Positions 46,796 to 55,697 are shown, numbered from the stretch's first letter. The stretch: DNA of 64,000 nt from Pseudoclavibacter chungangensis (GCF_013410545.1 NZ_JACCFV010000001.1:2046001-2110000), one strand, 5' to 3'. Notes: a model not told the origin generated them from the letters alone. Numbers and translations are program-made.

Positions 46796-48064
46796 ATGGA
46801 CCGACGGGGCCGTGCGAGCGCCGCGTCACGCGCGTTCGCCGCCGTGACGGCGTCGGTGCTCGTGGTCGGCGTCCTCGTCGGCGCACTTCTCGTCGTCGAT
46901 GCGCAACGAACGGCCCATCACGAGGCCGAGACGGTCTCGCGCGCGGTCGCGGAGTCGATCGTCGCGATGCCGCTCGTCGCGGAGGCGCTCATGGCACCCG
47001 GTGCGACCGAGCGGCTGCAACCCATCACCGACGACATCCTCGCGGACGCGTCGGTCGACTTCATCACGATCATGACGCCGGACGGGATCCGCGTCACGCA
47101 CCCCGACGTGACCCGCATCGGGTTGCGCTATCTCGGCACCGTCCCCGACGCACCGGTCCCGCTCACGGAGGAGTACACGGGGACGCTCGGGGCGTCCGTG
47201 CGGACGATCGTCCCCGTCGTGTCCGACGGGGCGCTCGTGGGGTGGGTTGCCGCGGGCGTCACGCTCGGGAGCATCACGACCGACCTCGCGCTGCCGAGAT
47301 TCCCGTTCGTCGTCGGGGTCGCGCTCACGATCGTCGCCGCGGGGATCGCGGGGGCCGTCCTCGCACGTCGGTTCATGCGCCAGGTCGCCGGCGACCTGCC
47401 CGCGGACCGGATCCGCGACGCCGTGTCGTCGTACGAATCCGTTCGGACGCTCAGCCAGGCGATGCGCGCGCAGACCCACGAGCACGGGAATCGGCTCCAC
47501 ACGGCGGTCGCGCTCCTCGAACTGGGGCGGACGACGGAGGCGATCGCCATCCTCACCGAGACTTCACGCCGGAGCCAGGCGCTCCTCGACCGGATCGATG
47601 TGCCCGCCCACATCGATCCGGCGGTGACCGCACTCCTCATGGGCAAGGCGTCGCAGGCGCGCGAACTCGGCATCGAGTGGACCGTCGAGATCGATCCCGA
47701 CGCCCCGCCCACGGGTCTCGGATCGGTCGATCTCGTCTCCGTCCTCGGCAACCTCATCGACAACGCGCTCGACGCCGCCGCGAGCGGTCGCGAGCCGCGC
47801 TGGGTCGACGCATCGCTCGAGCGTGGGACCAGCGGCGAACTGCGGATCGTCGTGTCCGACAGCGGCGACGGCGTCCCCGACGAGTTCACCACTCGGGTGT
47901 TCGAGGAGGGGTTCTCGACGAAGCCGGTGGGAGGACTCGGGCGCGGGGTCGGCCTTCCCCTCGTGCGCTCCATCGTGGATGCGGCGCACGGCTCGATCGA
48001 GCTCGCCCCCGATGCGCCGACGACGTTCACGGTGCACCTCCCCGCCGCGGAGGCATCGGCATGA
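46796..48064 (+). CDS. CitA/DcuS-type sensor histidine kinase lacking the PAS domain
   Basis: A 422-residue membrane kinase. TM1 is about residues 15-36. A periplasmic sCACHE-like domain (37-168) contains THPDVTRIGLRY, resembling the carboxylate-sensing motif of CitA/DcuS. TM2 is about 170-190. The phosphoacceptor is His228 in THEHGNRLH, and a HATPase has NLIDNALDAA and GLGRGVGLPLV. CitA-type kinases normally have a PAS domain between TM2 and the His helix; here only about 35 residues join them. GGGGAGGAG precedes the ATG. It overlaps the response regulator by 4 bp. Confidence 0.9.
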   Translation: MDRRGRASAASRAFAAVTASVLVVGVLVGALLVVDAQRTAHHEAETVSRAVAESIVAMPLVAEALMAPGATERLQPITDDILADASVDFITIMTPDGIRVTHPDVTRIGLRYLGTVPDAPVPLTEEYTGTLGASVRTIVPVVSDGALVGWVAAGVTLGSITTDLALPRFPFVVGVALTIVAAGIAGAVLARRFMRQVAGDLPADRIRDAVSSYESVRTLSQAMRAQTHEHGNRLHTAVALLELGRTTEAIAILTETSRRSQALLDRIDVPAHIDPAVTALLMGKASQARELGIEWTVEIDPDAPPTGLGSVDLVSVLGNLIDNALDAAASGREPRWVDASLERGTSGELRIVVSDSGDGVPDEFTTRVFEEGFSTKPVGGLGRGVGLPLVRSIVDAAHGSIELAPDAPTTFTVHLPAAEASA

Positions 48065-48753
48065 TCGACGTCCTGCTCGTCGACGACGAGGCGCTCACGC
48101 TCGAGCTGCACCGCAGCTACGTCGAGCGTGTCGACGGGTTCCGCGTCGTGGCGGAGTGCAGCGGTGCACGCTCGGCCGTGGATCACGTGCTGCGCGCGCC
48201 GGGCGGTGCCGGGATCGACCTCGTGCTGCTCGACATGACGATGCCCGACGGGACGGGACTCGACGTGCTGCGGCATCTGCGCTCGCGCGCGTCCGCGGTC
48301 GACGTCATCGCACTGACCGGCGTGCGCGATGCCGATGTCGTTCGCCAGTTCGTGGCCCTCGGCGCCGCGCACTACCTCGTGAAGCCGTTCACCTTCGCGG
48401 TGTTCCGTGAGCGGCTCGAACAGTACCGCGACTTCCGCTCGCGGGCGAGCGCGGCCGCGGGCGCGGCGACGCAGGAGGAGATCGACGCGATGCTCGGCGC
48501 GCTCCGACCCGCCGGCTCCGGCTCGCTCCCGAAGGGGCTTTCGACCGATTCCCTCGCGCTCGTCTCCGAGGCGGTCCGGACCCACGAGGCGCTCTCGGCG
48601 AGCGAGGTCGCCACGCTGCTCGGCATCTCGCGTGTCACCGCTCGCCGCTATCTCGAATTCCTCGCCGACTCCCGGCGCGTGGAGCGGGGATCCCGCTACG
48701 GCACCGGCGGACGCCCCCAATCGGAGTATCGCTGGCGCGACCGACCGCGGTGA
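48061..48753 (+). CDS. CitB/DcuR-type response regulator
   Basis: A 230-residue response regulator. The receiver has VDDE, phosphoacceptor Asp58 in LLDMTMPDG, Thr in IALTG and Lys in LVKPF. A C-terminal winged HTH (about 165-230, LSASEVATLLGISRVTARRYLEFL) is of the DcuR/CitB type. The start codon overlaps the kinase stop. Together they should sense extracellular C4-dicarboxylate and activate dctA. Confidence 0.92.
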   Translation: MIDVLLVDDEALTLELHRSYVERVDGFRVVAECSGARSAVDHVLRAPGGAGIDLVLLDMTMPDGTGLDVLRHLRSRASAVDVIALTGVRDADVVRQFVALGAAHYLVKPFTFAVFRERLEQYRDFRSRASAAAGAATQEEIDAMLGALRPAGSGSLPKGLSTDSLALVSEAVRTHEALSASEVATLLGISRVTARRYLEFLADSRRVERGSRYGTGGRPQSEYRWRDRPR

Positions 48754-48769
48754 TCGTGAACCGGTCGAT

Positions 48770-49237
48770 TCAGCGCTCGTCCGCCGCGCGGCGCTGCCAG
48801 GCGCGACGGAGCGCACGCACGCCCTGTGCGAGCGCGCGCAGGTCGTCGTCGTCGAGGTCACCCAGCAGGTCGTACGCGTGGTCGCGGAGGCCGCCGACCA
48901 GTCCGTAGACCCGTTCGGCGACGACGGTCGGCTCGAGGCGCCGCACGCGGCGATCGTCGGGCGATTCGACGCGCGTCAGGTAGTCGAGTTCGACGAGCCG
49001 ATCGACGGTGGCGGAGACGGTGGGGGCCGTCACGTGGAGCGCGTCGGCGAGTTCACGGCCGGTCGAGGCGACGCCGCTCGTGACGAGCAGGACCACCTTC
49101 AGTTGATGGATCGTCAGATCGAGCTCGACGAGCTCGTCGAGGTGTCTGATCGCGAGCAGTTCGGCGACGGCGCGACGGTCCCCGCACACCTGGGTGATCG
49201 CCGTGTCCCGGTCGACGGTGCTCGACTTCTCAGCCAT
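48770..49237 (-). CDS. MarR family regulator
   Basis: A 155-residue MarR protein: LTIHQLKVVLLVTSG, then the recognition helix TGRELADALHVTAPTVSATVDRLVE and the wing YLTRVESPDDRRVRRL. ATG 49237 is used; a GTG at 49258 in the same frame would place the start inside a palindrome that is a likely operator. It is divergent from a small gene of unknown function. Confidence 0.86.
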   Translation of the reverse strand: MAEKSSTVDRDTAITQVCGDRRAVAELLAIRHLDELVELDLTIHQLKVVLLVTSGVASTGRELADALHVTAPTVSATVDRLVELDYLTRVESPDDRRVRRLEPTVVAERVYGLVGGLRDHAYDLLGDLDDDDLRALAQGVRALRRAWQRRAADER

Positions 49238-49257
49238 GTCGCTTAGCGTATCAGTCA

Positions 49258-49268
49258 CTAATCATTAG
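49258..49268. promoter_or_regulatory. MarR operator candidate (CTAAT-C-ATTAG)
   Basis: This perfect 11-bp palindrome, AT-rich against its surroundings, lies between two divergent genes just before the MarR start. A degenerate repeat, CCTAACTAAAT, follows to the right. Confidence 0.5.
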
Positions 49269-49296
49269 CTATGTCCTAACTAAATGGGGTGCATCC

Positions 49297-49608
49297 ATGA
49301 ACGACACGATCGACCGCCAGGGGGCGGCACGGGACGAGAACGAGTGCGCGACGATCGTGCAGGACGAGGTGTGGTGCCTCGTGCGACCGGGACGAGCATC
49401 CCGCGACGAGGCCGTCGCCCTTCTCGAGGACGGTGCGCGCGTGGGCATCATCGCCGACGACGTCGAGCCGCTCGCGACGCTCGTCGCGGTGTACTACGAC
49501 CGCATCCTCCCGGTCGAGACGAACGTCCGGGACACCGATGCCGTCGAACGCGGCATCGCACTCGCTCGCGAGCACTTCGGCTGGATCGACCGACTCCGCA
49601 CGCCCTGA
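49297..49608 (+). CDS. Hypothetical protein, 103 residues
   Basis: A small soluble protein with a helical/strand pattern and no family I recognise. The EVWCLVRPGRASRDEAVALLEDGARVGIIADD stretch is the most regular part. Codon use is like that of neighbouring genes, and its ATG lies downstream of the MarR promoter region. It is probably controlled by that MarR protein. Confidence 0.65.
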   Translation: MNDTIDRQGAARDENECATIVQDEVWCLVRPGRASRDEAVALLEDGARVGIIADDVEPLATLVAVYYDRILPVETNVRDTDAVERGIALAREHFGWIDRLRTP

Positions 49609-49726
49609 CCGGCGACGACGTCGGGGCGTGTGCCGAAACGGGGCGACACACGCGGAAGCTGTCATGTCCTGACATTAGGATGACGGAGGGCCCGTTCCGG
49701 GCCCGACGAATCCGACGGGAGCCGAC

Positions 49727-50803
49727 ATGACCACACCCTCCGAACGCACCCGACCGGTCCGCATCGGTCTCGTCGGTTACGGCGCCGGTGGCCGTCGGTT
49801 CCACGCCCCGTACATCGCCGCGGCCACGGGCGTCGAACTCGCGGGCGTCGTCACGAGGTCCCCCGGACGACGCGCCGAGGTCGAGGCCGACTTCCCCGGA
49901 GTGCCCGTCTACGACTCGCTCGCCGCGCTCGTCGAGGGTGAGCGGGCCGGGCACGGCATCGATGCCGTCACGATCACGACGCCGCCCACGACGCGGCGCG
50001 AACTCGTCCTCGAGGCCCTCTCGCTCGGCGTCGACGTCGTCGCCGACAAGCCCTTCGCCCCGACCCCGGCCACCGCGGTGGAGCTCCGCGACGCGGCCGC
50101 GGCGGCCGGCAGGACCCTCGCTGTCTACCACAACCGACGGTGGGACCCGGACGTCCGCACCATCCGCGACCTGCTCGACGCCGGCGACCTCGGGACGATC
50201 CGTCGGTTCCACTCACGCTACGACCTCGACGAGCCCGGCTCCCTCGAGGGCGGGCCCGGCGGTGGCCTCCTGCGCGACCTCGGGAGCCACCTCGTCGACC
50301 AGGCCCTGTGGTTGTTCGGCCCCGCGACGCGCGTCTTCGCCCGCCTCGATCCCGCGGACACCCCGGAGGGCCCGACCGACGAAGGATTCGTCATCACGAT
50401 CGAGCACGCCGACGGGACCGACTCCCACCTGAGCGCGAGCAAGCGCAACCGCCTCCAGGCGCGCGAGTTCCGCCTGTACGGTGCGGACGGCTCCTACACA
50501 GCATCGACGACCGACGTGCAGACCGTTCGCATCGACGCGGGTGAGCGTCCCGCGCACGATCCGTCCGAGTGGGCACACGAACCGGAACACGCCTGGGGCG
50601 TCCTCACCACGGCGGCGGGCGCACGACGCGTGCCGTCCTCGCGCGGCTCGTACGTCGACTACTACGAGCAGTTCGCCGCCGCCGTGCGCGGCGAGGCGGA
50701 CGCGCCCGTCTCCGCCGACGACGCCGTGGCCGTCATCGAGGTCCTCGACGCCGCACGGCGCAGCGACGAGATCGGTGCCGTCGTCGATCTCGGGGAACGC
50801 TGA
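49727..50803 (+). CDS. Gfo/Idh/MocA family oxidoreductase
   Basis: A 358-residue NAD(P)-dependent oxidoreductase. The Rossmann motif is GLVGYGAGGRRFHAPYI. The catalytic Lys of the family sits in VVADKPFAPT, and the C-terminal domain has GGGLLRDLGSHLVDQAL. Members act on sugars, inositols or related alcohols. No transport or sugar genes flank it, so the substrate is open. The upstream gap contains a 15-bp palindrome-like TGTCATGTCCTGACA that could be an operator. Confidence 0.9.
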   Translation: MTTPSERTRPVRIGLVGYGAGGRRFHAPYIAAATGVELAGVVTRSPGRRAEVEADFPGVPVYDSLAALVEGERAGHGIDAVTITTPPTTRRELVLEALSLGVDVVADKPFAPTPATAVELRDAAAAAGRTLAVYHNRRWDPDVRTIRDLLDAGDLGTIRRFHSRYDLDEPGSLEGGPGGGLLRDLGSHLVDQALWLFGPATRVFARLDPADTPEGPTDEGFVITIEHADGTDSHLSASKRNRLQAREFRLYGADGSYTASTTDVQTVRIDAGERPAHDPSEWAHEPEHAWGVLTTAAGARRVPSSRGSYVDYYEQFAAAVRGEADAPVSADDAVAVIEVLDAARRSDEIGAVVDLGER

Positions 50804-50813
50804 GCCCGATCCG

Positions 50814-51911
50814 TCAGCTCGCCGTCAACAGGATGACGGCGAGTGCCGTCACGGTGACGACGATCCAGAGCAGGCCACCCAGCAGGAGCGGACGGAGGCC
50901 GGCCGTGCGGAACGCCGCCAGGTCGACCGACAGGCCGATGCCCGCCATCGCCGTGGCGATGAGGAACACCGAGACGGTGCCGGCGGACACCGCGACGGGG
51001 TCGGGGACCGCACCGAGCGTTCGCAGCAGGGACGCGACGAGGAAGCCGACGAGGAACCACGGGACGAGTCCCACGACCCCGCTCGCGGTGAGCGTCGTCG
51101 CCGACCCGCCGTCCCGGCGCTCGCGCCGCGCGGTGCGGACCGCGAGGCCGACGCTGATCGGGATGATCATGAGCGTCCGCACGAGCTTGACGACGACGGC
51201 GAACGAGAGCGCCGCCGAACCGTAGATCGCCGCCGTGGCGACGACCGACGACGTGTCGTTCACCGCCGTCCCGGCGAACAGACCGAACGCATGCTGATCG
51301 AGACCCGCGAGGTGCCCGATCCAGGGGAACAGCAGCACGGCCGCGACGTTGAACAGGAAGATCGTCGAGACGGCGTAGGCGATCGCGGTGCTCGACGCGC
51401 CGATGACGGGCGCGACGGCAGCGATCGCCGAGGCCCCGCAGATCCCGGTGCCGACACCGATGAGGGTCGTCAGTTCGCCGTCGACGCGCATCGCCCGTCC
51501 GAGGAGCCACGCGGTGACGAGGCAGACGACGAGTGTCGTCACCATGACGGGGAACGATTCGACGCCCACGCTCACGACCTCTCCGAGCGAGAGCTGCGTT
51601 CCGAGGAGGACGACCGCGGCCTGCAGCACACGTTTGCCCGCGAAGCCGATCCCGGGGGCGAGGACGGACGCCGGACGCCGGACGATCGCGACCACGGCCC
51701 CCAGGACGACCGCCGGCATGGCGCTCCCGAGGACGGGCACGAACGACCCGACGAGCGTCGCGATCGCCGCGATCGCGAGGCAGACCGCGAGGCCGGGTAC
51801 GAGCGCCGCGGTTCGCCGGGCCGCCGAGGGCGGTGACTCCCCCGCACCCGGACGGGTCTCGTGATCGGGTTCCGGATCGTCCGGACCCGCGGGCAGACCG
51901 TGCTGGGACAT
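50814..51911 (-). CDS. YeiH/UPF0324 family putative sulfate exporter
   Basis: A 365-residue membrane protein with about 10 helices. UPF0324 motifs include ICGASAIAAVAPVIGA, GTAVNDTSSVVATAAIYG and ATAMAGIGLSVDLAAFRT. The family is annotated as putative sulfate/thiosulfate exporters, with little direct proof. The polar N-terminus of about 30 residues is cytosolic. The stop is 10 bp from the convergent Gfo gene. Confidence 0.88.
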   Translation of the reverse strand: MSQHGLPAGPDDPEPDHETRPGAGESPPSAARRTAALVPGLAVCLAIAAIATLVGSFVPVLGSAMPAVVLGAVVAIVRRPASVLAPGIGFAGKRVLQAAVVLLGTQLSLGEVVSVGVESFPVMVTTLVVCLVTAWLLGRAMRVDGELTTLIGVGTGICGASAIAAVAPVIGASSTAIAYAVSTIFLFNVAAVLLFPWIGHLAGLDQHAFGLFAGTAVNDTSSVVATAAIYGSAALSFAVVVKLVRTLMIIPISVGLAVRTARRERRDGGSATTLTASGVVGLVPWFLVGFLVASLLRTLGAVPDPVAVSAGTVSVFLIATAMAGIGLSVDLAAFRTAGLRPLLLGGLLWIVVTVTALAVILLTAS

Positions 51912-52027
51912 GCTCCCTATCGTACTCGGGCCCGTCGATTCGGTCGTCGACGACACGCGTTCGTCCCGGAGGAAGCGCCCGGCCGATCGGCTGCGCGAGA
52001 ATCCCGTCGTCCGCGCATGGTGTCGTC

Positions 52028-52411
52028 GTGGTAGCTGCGACACCGGCCCCTGGGCCGCTCACGACGAGCGAGGCGATGCGACTCTCCTCGCTCATCGACC
52101 GCTGTCGCGATCGCTCCGGCCTCCTCGGCACCTCGCAGGACCCTCGGGCCGTCGCGTCGCGTCGTGCGCTCTTCCGCGTGGTCGACTCCCCCACCGCCCG
52201 CAACTGGGACGCCGCATCTCGCGTCGTCGTCGCGCTGCGTGCGGACGGACGTCCCGTCTCGCTCTGGACGGCGCTCGTCGAGACCGTCGACTACCCCGTC
52301 ATGCACCATGTGCCGGGCACGCCCTGGCGCACGCTCCCGACGAGGAGCGAACTCCTCGACACGATCATCGTGTGTGCGCTTCGCGCCGAGAGCCTCGACG
52401 CTCCCCTCTGA
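52028..52411 (+). CDS. Hypothetical protein, about 127 residues
   Basis: This open frame has gene-like codon use and a coherent sequence (RALFRVVDSPTARNWD, VDYPVMHHVPGTPW). It probably encodes a small soluble protein of unknown family. GTG 52028 is the most upstream plausible start; an ATG in EAMRLSSL is another. No ribosome site is obvious, so the start and even the gene are uncertain. The stop lies 9 bp from the convergent sigma-factor gene. Confidence 0.5.
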   Translation: MVAATPAPGPLTTSEAMRLSSLIDRCRDRSGLLGTSQDPRAVASRRALFRVVDSPTARNWDAASRVVVALRADGRPVSLWTALVETVDYPVMHHVPGTPWRTLPTRSELLDTIIVCALRAESLDAPL

Positions 52412-52420
52412 CGACCGCGA

Positions 52421-53917
52421 TCAATCGCACTCGTCCCACGGCCAGGGCCACGAACCGCCGTCACAGTGACCGGGCGTCCCGGTCGGCGTCGGGTCCGGGC
52501 CGTCGGTCGGGGTCGGGTCGTCCGTCGACCCGGGGTCGTCGGTCGGGGTCGGGTCGTCCGTCGACCCGGGGTCGTCCGTCGGGTCCGGCGAACCGGGCGA
52601 AGTCCCGGGCGGCGTCGACGTGGACGGGCCGGGCAGCCCCGGCGAGTTCGAGCCGGGCGGCACGACGGGATTCCCCGACGGCGGCCGCCCCGGCGAGGTC
52701 GGCGGGGCCGCGGGGTCGTCGGCCGGTGGCGCGGTCGGGTCCGAGGAGTCCTCGGGGACTGCCGGCGACGACGACGGCGTGGTGGCCGGCGCCGTCGCGG
52801 GCGGTGCCGACGACCCGCTGCCGCCGCCCGATCCCCCGCTCGACGAGTCGTCCCCCTCGGCGCTCTCGGCCTGCTCGGACGATGCGTCCGCACCACCCGC
52901 GATCGCGGGGACCACCCAGAACGCCGCCGTCCCGGCCACGAGGATCGCCGCGACGGCGCCGACGGCCCAGACCGGCGCACCACCGATCACGGACATGATC
53001 GCGGCACCGACGGCGGCCGCGCCGCCGACGGCCGGCGCGCTGGACGGGGAGCCGCCCGTGCCGCCCGGCGACGCCGTGCTCGCCTGCGCGGCACCCGCAC
53101 CGGAGGCCGACGCGAGCCCCGCGCCGAGCGCCGCGGCCGCCGATGTCCCGACCGTCGCCGGGAAGATGACCGCCCGGAGCGCGGCACCGATGTCGCGGAG
53201 CGAGACGACCGCCGCGTCGCAGGACTCGCACGTCTCGAGGTGCTTCTCGACCCGGGTGCTCTCCTTGATCGTGAGCCCGTCACGCACGTACGCGCCGAGC
53301 TTCGACGAGATGCGCCGGCAGTCGAGTCGCACGGGCTCCGCGACGTGCTGCTGGAGGTAACGGCGCTTGAGGCCCTCGCGAGCGCGACCGAGCAGCGACG
53401 AAACGGCGTTCGGAGTGAGTTCGAGGAGCGGTGCGGCGTCGGCGACGTCCAACTGCTCGACCTCGACGAACCAGAGCGCGTTCTGCCAGCTGCTCGGCAG
53501 CCCCAGGAACGCACCACCGATCGTCGTCTGGTCGAGCGACTCCTCGATGACGGAATAGTCGTCGACGCTCGGGACGTCGAACGGTTCGAACGAGTCCACG
53601 TCGATCGTCGAGGACTCGCGTTTCGAGAGCGCCGCCGCAGCGTTCCGGACCGCGGCGTACAGGTAGGGCCGCATCGCGACGTGTGGTCCGGCGCCGGCCT
53701 TGAGCGCCGCGAACGTGCTCGTGAATCCCTCTTCGACGAGGTCCTCCGCCGCCGGGCGCCGACCTCGCGTCAGGGAGAGTGCCAACCTCGTGGCCGCGTC
53801 GTAGTGCCGCCGGTACAGTTCCGCGAACGCCTCGGCGTCGCCGGTCTCGCGCACCTCGCGGAGCAGCGCCGCCTCTTCCGACGCCAGCTCGTCCGCCGGC
53901 GACCATGCCGTACTCAT
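52421..53917 (-). CDS. ECF sigma factor fused to zinc-finger anti-sigma and membrane anchor
   Basis: A 498-residue fusion. Sigma region 2 (about 25-100, FAELYRRHYDAATRLAL and DLVEEGFTSTF) and region 4 (130-190, LLELTPNAVSSLLGRAREGL) come first. A ZAS-type zinc module then follows: Cys200, His226, Cys230 and Cys233. A flexible Ala/Gly region leads to one membrane helix (about 314-339), and a Pro/Ser/Thr/Asp-rich outer tail of about 155 residues ends in WPWPWDEC with two Cys. The tail contains a 12-residue repeat (DDPGSTDDPTPT) twice. Such fusions, known from ECF52/ECF53-like groups, probably stay at the membrane until proteolysed. No separate anti-sigma gene is present. The promoter motif is unknown. 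Confidence 0.88.
   Translation of the reverse strand: MSTAWSPADELASEEAALLREVRETGDAEAFAELYRRHYDAATRLALSLTRGRRPAAEDLVEEGFTSTFAALKAGAGPHVAMRPYLYAAVRNAAAALSKRESSTIDVDSFEPFDVPSVDDYSVIEESLDQTTIGGAFLGLPSSWQNALWFVEVEQLDVADAAPLLELTPNAVSSLLGRAREGLKRRYLQQHVAEPVRLDCRRISSKLGAYVRDGLTIKESTRVEKHLETCESCDAAVVSLRDIGAALRAVIFPATVGTSAAAALGAGLASASGAGAAQASTASPGGTGGSPSSAPAVGGAAAVGAAIMSVIGGAPVWAVGAVAAILVAGTAAFWVVPAIAGGADASSEQAESAEGDDSSSGGSGGGSGSSAPPATAPATTPSSSPAVPEDSSDPTAPPADDPAAPPTSPGRPPSGNPVVPPGSNSPGLPGPSTSTPPGTSPGSPDPTDDPGSTDDPTPTDDPGSTDDPTPTDGPDPTPTGTPGHCDGGSWPWPWDECD
52502..52573 (-). repeat. 36-bp tandem repeat in the sigma-factor fusion's outer tail
   Basis: Two near-identical 36-bp units encode the repeated DDPGSTDDPTPT in the extracellular tail. 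Such in-frame units can change number by slippage, so tail length may vary between strains. Confidence 0.75.
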
Positions 53918-54039
53918 CCCGCGCCCCCTCGGCTCAGTTCATCGCTCGCAGCGCCCTCAGCGCGTCACGACCGACTCCCAGCCGGTCCCCTGCATTCCCA
54001 TGGTAACCGGAGCGCGACTCAGGATCCACGCTGCGGTCC

Positions 54040-54064
54040 CCCCGGGCGTCACGAACGCCCGGGG
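54040..54064 (-). terminator. Hairpin terminator after the sigma-like operon
   Basis: CCCCGGGCGT and ACGCCCGGGG pair across 5 bases, 31 bp after the stop of the sigma-like gene. No U tract follows. Confidence 0.65.
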
Positions 54065-54089
54065 AGCTCATCCGCCCGGGGAGCTCATC
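54056..54089 (+). repeat. 17-bp tandem duplication beside terminator
   Basis: The unit CGCCCGGGGAGCTCATC occurs twice, back to back, directly between the terminator stem and the preceding gene. The right arm of the terminator is inside the first copy. Confidence 0.7.
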
Positions 54090-54095
54090 CGATCG

Positions 54096-55199
54096 TCAGA
54101 CCGGCGAATCGGTCGTCTTCGTCGACGCTCCCCGCCGGTTCGCGGCGTTGACCGCCGAGGTCCAGAGCCGCTCGGCCTCCCCGGGATTGCGTTCGAGCGC
54201 GGCGGCGATGAGGTCGCGCTGCGCCATGGTGCACTCCCCGAACGGCGCGAACAGCGCCTCGGTCGTCCGTTCGTCGGATTCACCGTCGAGATACTCGGCG
54301 GCGATCGACGCGAGCCGACCGCGGACGACGGCCTTCACCGCCGTCACCTCGCGCGGGCCGAGCGAGGCCGCGGCCGCATCCGGCAGGCCGAGCGCCTGGG
54401 CGAACAGGCTCCACGCGCGTCGACGGCGTTCGACGGCACCCATCTGCGCCTGCGTCAGGCGCTCCGCGAGCGCCTCCGCGGCCTCGTCACGCGAATCCGC
54501 GTCGCGCACCTGCTCGGGCGTCGCGTCGCCCACCCGATCCGTGGGATCCGCGAGCGCGGGTTCGACGGCGTCGTCCCCGCACCACCGCTCGTCGAACGAC
54601 ACGTGCGGCGTGAGCGAGATGCGATGGAAGTCCGGCGCCGGACGGTGCTCGGGGTCGTGCCACCCGGCGCGGACACCGTCCGCGATCACGTCCTCTTCGA
54701 CGCGCGAGGGCATGCGACCCTTGACCTGCAGGAACTCGTCCACGAGCCCGAGGTACACGCGACGTCCCGCGAAGGACTCGTAGCGGACGTCGGCGGGCAG
54801 GTGCCACCGGGACGCGAGCTTCGTCACGCGGTCGACGATGAGCTTCTCGTTCGGCGTCCGCCCCCCACGCTCGTTGTGGGCCTCGAGCAGTCCGAAATAG
54901 GCCTCCTGCACGATGTCGTCGACGTCGTCGCGGGTGAAGGCGCGTCGCCCGACGAGCCGCATCGCGCGACGTCGCGCGAAGTGCAGCAGGTTCTCGGGCG
55001 AGTCCTGGGCGGCCGGCCCCGCGTCGATGCGCGCGGGCGCGGCCTCGACCACCGGGTCGAGGTGGGCGATCGAATCGATCGCGGACGTCCGTCGGACGTC
55101 CGTCGGGTCGTCGGGACGCACGTGGTCGGCAGCGCCGGGCCGGGTGCCGATCGTGGGCTGGTCAAAACCGCTCATACAAGTGAGGAGTCGATCCCCCAT
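54096..55199 (-). CDS. Sigma-70 region 2-like protein of unknown function
   Basis: A 367-residue protein. The segment LLHFARRRAMRLVGRRAFTRDDVDDIVQEAYFGLLEA matches sigma-70 region 2, including the DDIVQEA core-binding helix. No region 4 (-35 recognition HTH) is clear, and the rest (EKLIVDRVTKLASRWH, VRYESFAGRRVYLGLVDEFL, and a C-terminal helical part) matches nothing I know. It may bind RNA polymerase without classic promoter recognition. The start is uncertain: ATG 55175 is an alternative and neither has a good ribosome site. It is the third gene of an operon that starts with the DnaQ-like pseudoenzyme. Confidence 0.7.
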   Translation of the reverse strand: MGDRLLTCMSGFDQPTIGTRPGAADHVRPDDPTDVRRTSAIDSIAHLDPVVEAAPARIDAGPAAQDSPENLLHFARRRAMRLVGRRAFTRDDVDDIVQEAYFGLLEAHNERGGRTPNEKLIVDRVTKLASRWHLPADVRYESFAGRRVYLGLVDEFLQVKGRMPSRVEEDVIADGVRAGWHDPEHRPAPDFHRISLTPHVSFDERWCGDDAVEPALADPTDRVGDATPEQVRDADSRDEAAEALAERLTQAQMGAVERRRRAWSLFAQALGLPDAAAASLGPREVTAVKAVVRGRLASIAAEYLDGESDERTTEALFAPFGECTMAQRDLIAAALERNPGEAERLWTSAVNAANRRGASTKTTDSPV

Positions 55200-55229
55200 G
55201 CGGATCGCACGCAGATCCGAGGCATTCAG

Positions 55230-55697
55230 CTAACTCTCAGGAAACTCGACCGGCACGCTCCAGCGCTCGACCGAGGGAACCTCGTCCCACGGGATCCGCC
55301 ACGCGCGCGGTGGCGCTTCGGTGATGCCCTGGCAACCGGTCGTGAGCCGACAGGCGACCGGTACCTCACCCGCAACGATGTCGTAGGCGCCGCAGAGGGG
55401 ACAGCGCCGCAGATTCGCCTCCGCGCGCGTGGGCAGCCTCCGCAGGAGACGGAGGTTCCGGTCGATGATCTCGACCTGCCGCCCCGTGAGTCGATGGCGC
55501 GCGGCGAACTGCAGCGCTAGATCGTCGCCCGACTCGAGGACGTCGAGCAGTTCACCGAACGTGGACGTGCCGCTCGACTCGAGCAATCCCTGCACGACCG
55601 CGCCGATGGCGACGAGCGTGTCCCCCTCGGGCGTGAGGATGCCCATGACGGTGGCACCTTCGCCGTGCTGCCGGTGACGCATCGTGGCGGTGTTCAT
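55230..55697 (-). CDS. Zinc-ribbon-like hypothetical protein
   Basis: A 155-residue protein with a helical N-terminal half (FGELLDVLESGDDLALQFA, TGRQVEIIDRNLRLLRRLPT) and a C-terminal zinc-ribbon-like segment with CPLC then, 17 residues later, CRLTTGC. AGGAGG lies 7 nt before the ATG, and the start overlaps the upstream DnaQ-like stop by 4 bp. It has a nucleic-acid-binding look; no family is recognised. Confidence 0.75.
   Translation of the reverse strand: MNTATMRHRQHGEGATVMGILTPEGDTLVAIGAVVQGLLESSGTSTFGELLDVLESGDDLALQFAARHRLTGRQVEIIDRNLRLLRRLPTRAEANLRRCPLCGAYDIVAGEVPVACRLTTGCQGITEAPPRAWRIPWDEVPSVERWSVPVEFPES

Noticed and set aside
52502..52573. CRISPR or minisatellite element
   Set aside because: The 36-bp units are in frame within the sigma-factor tail and encode a 12-residue repeat.
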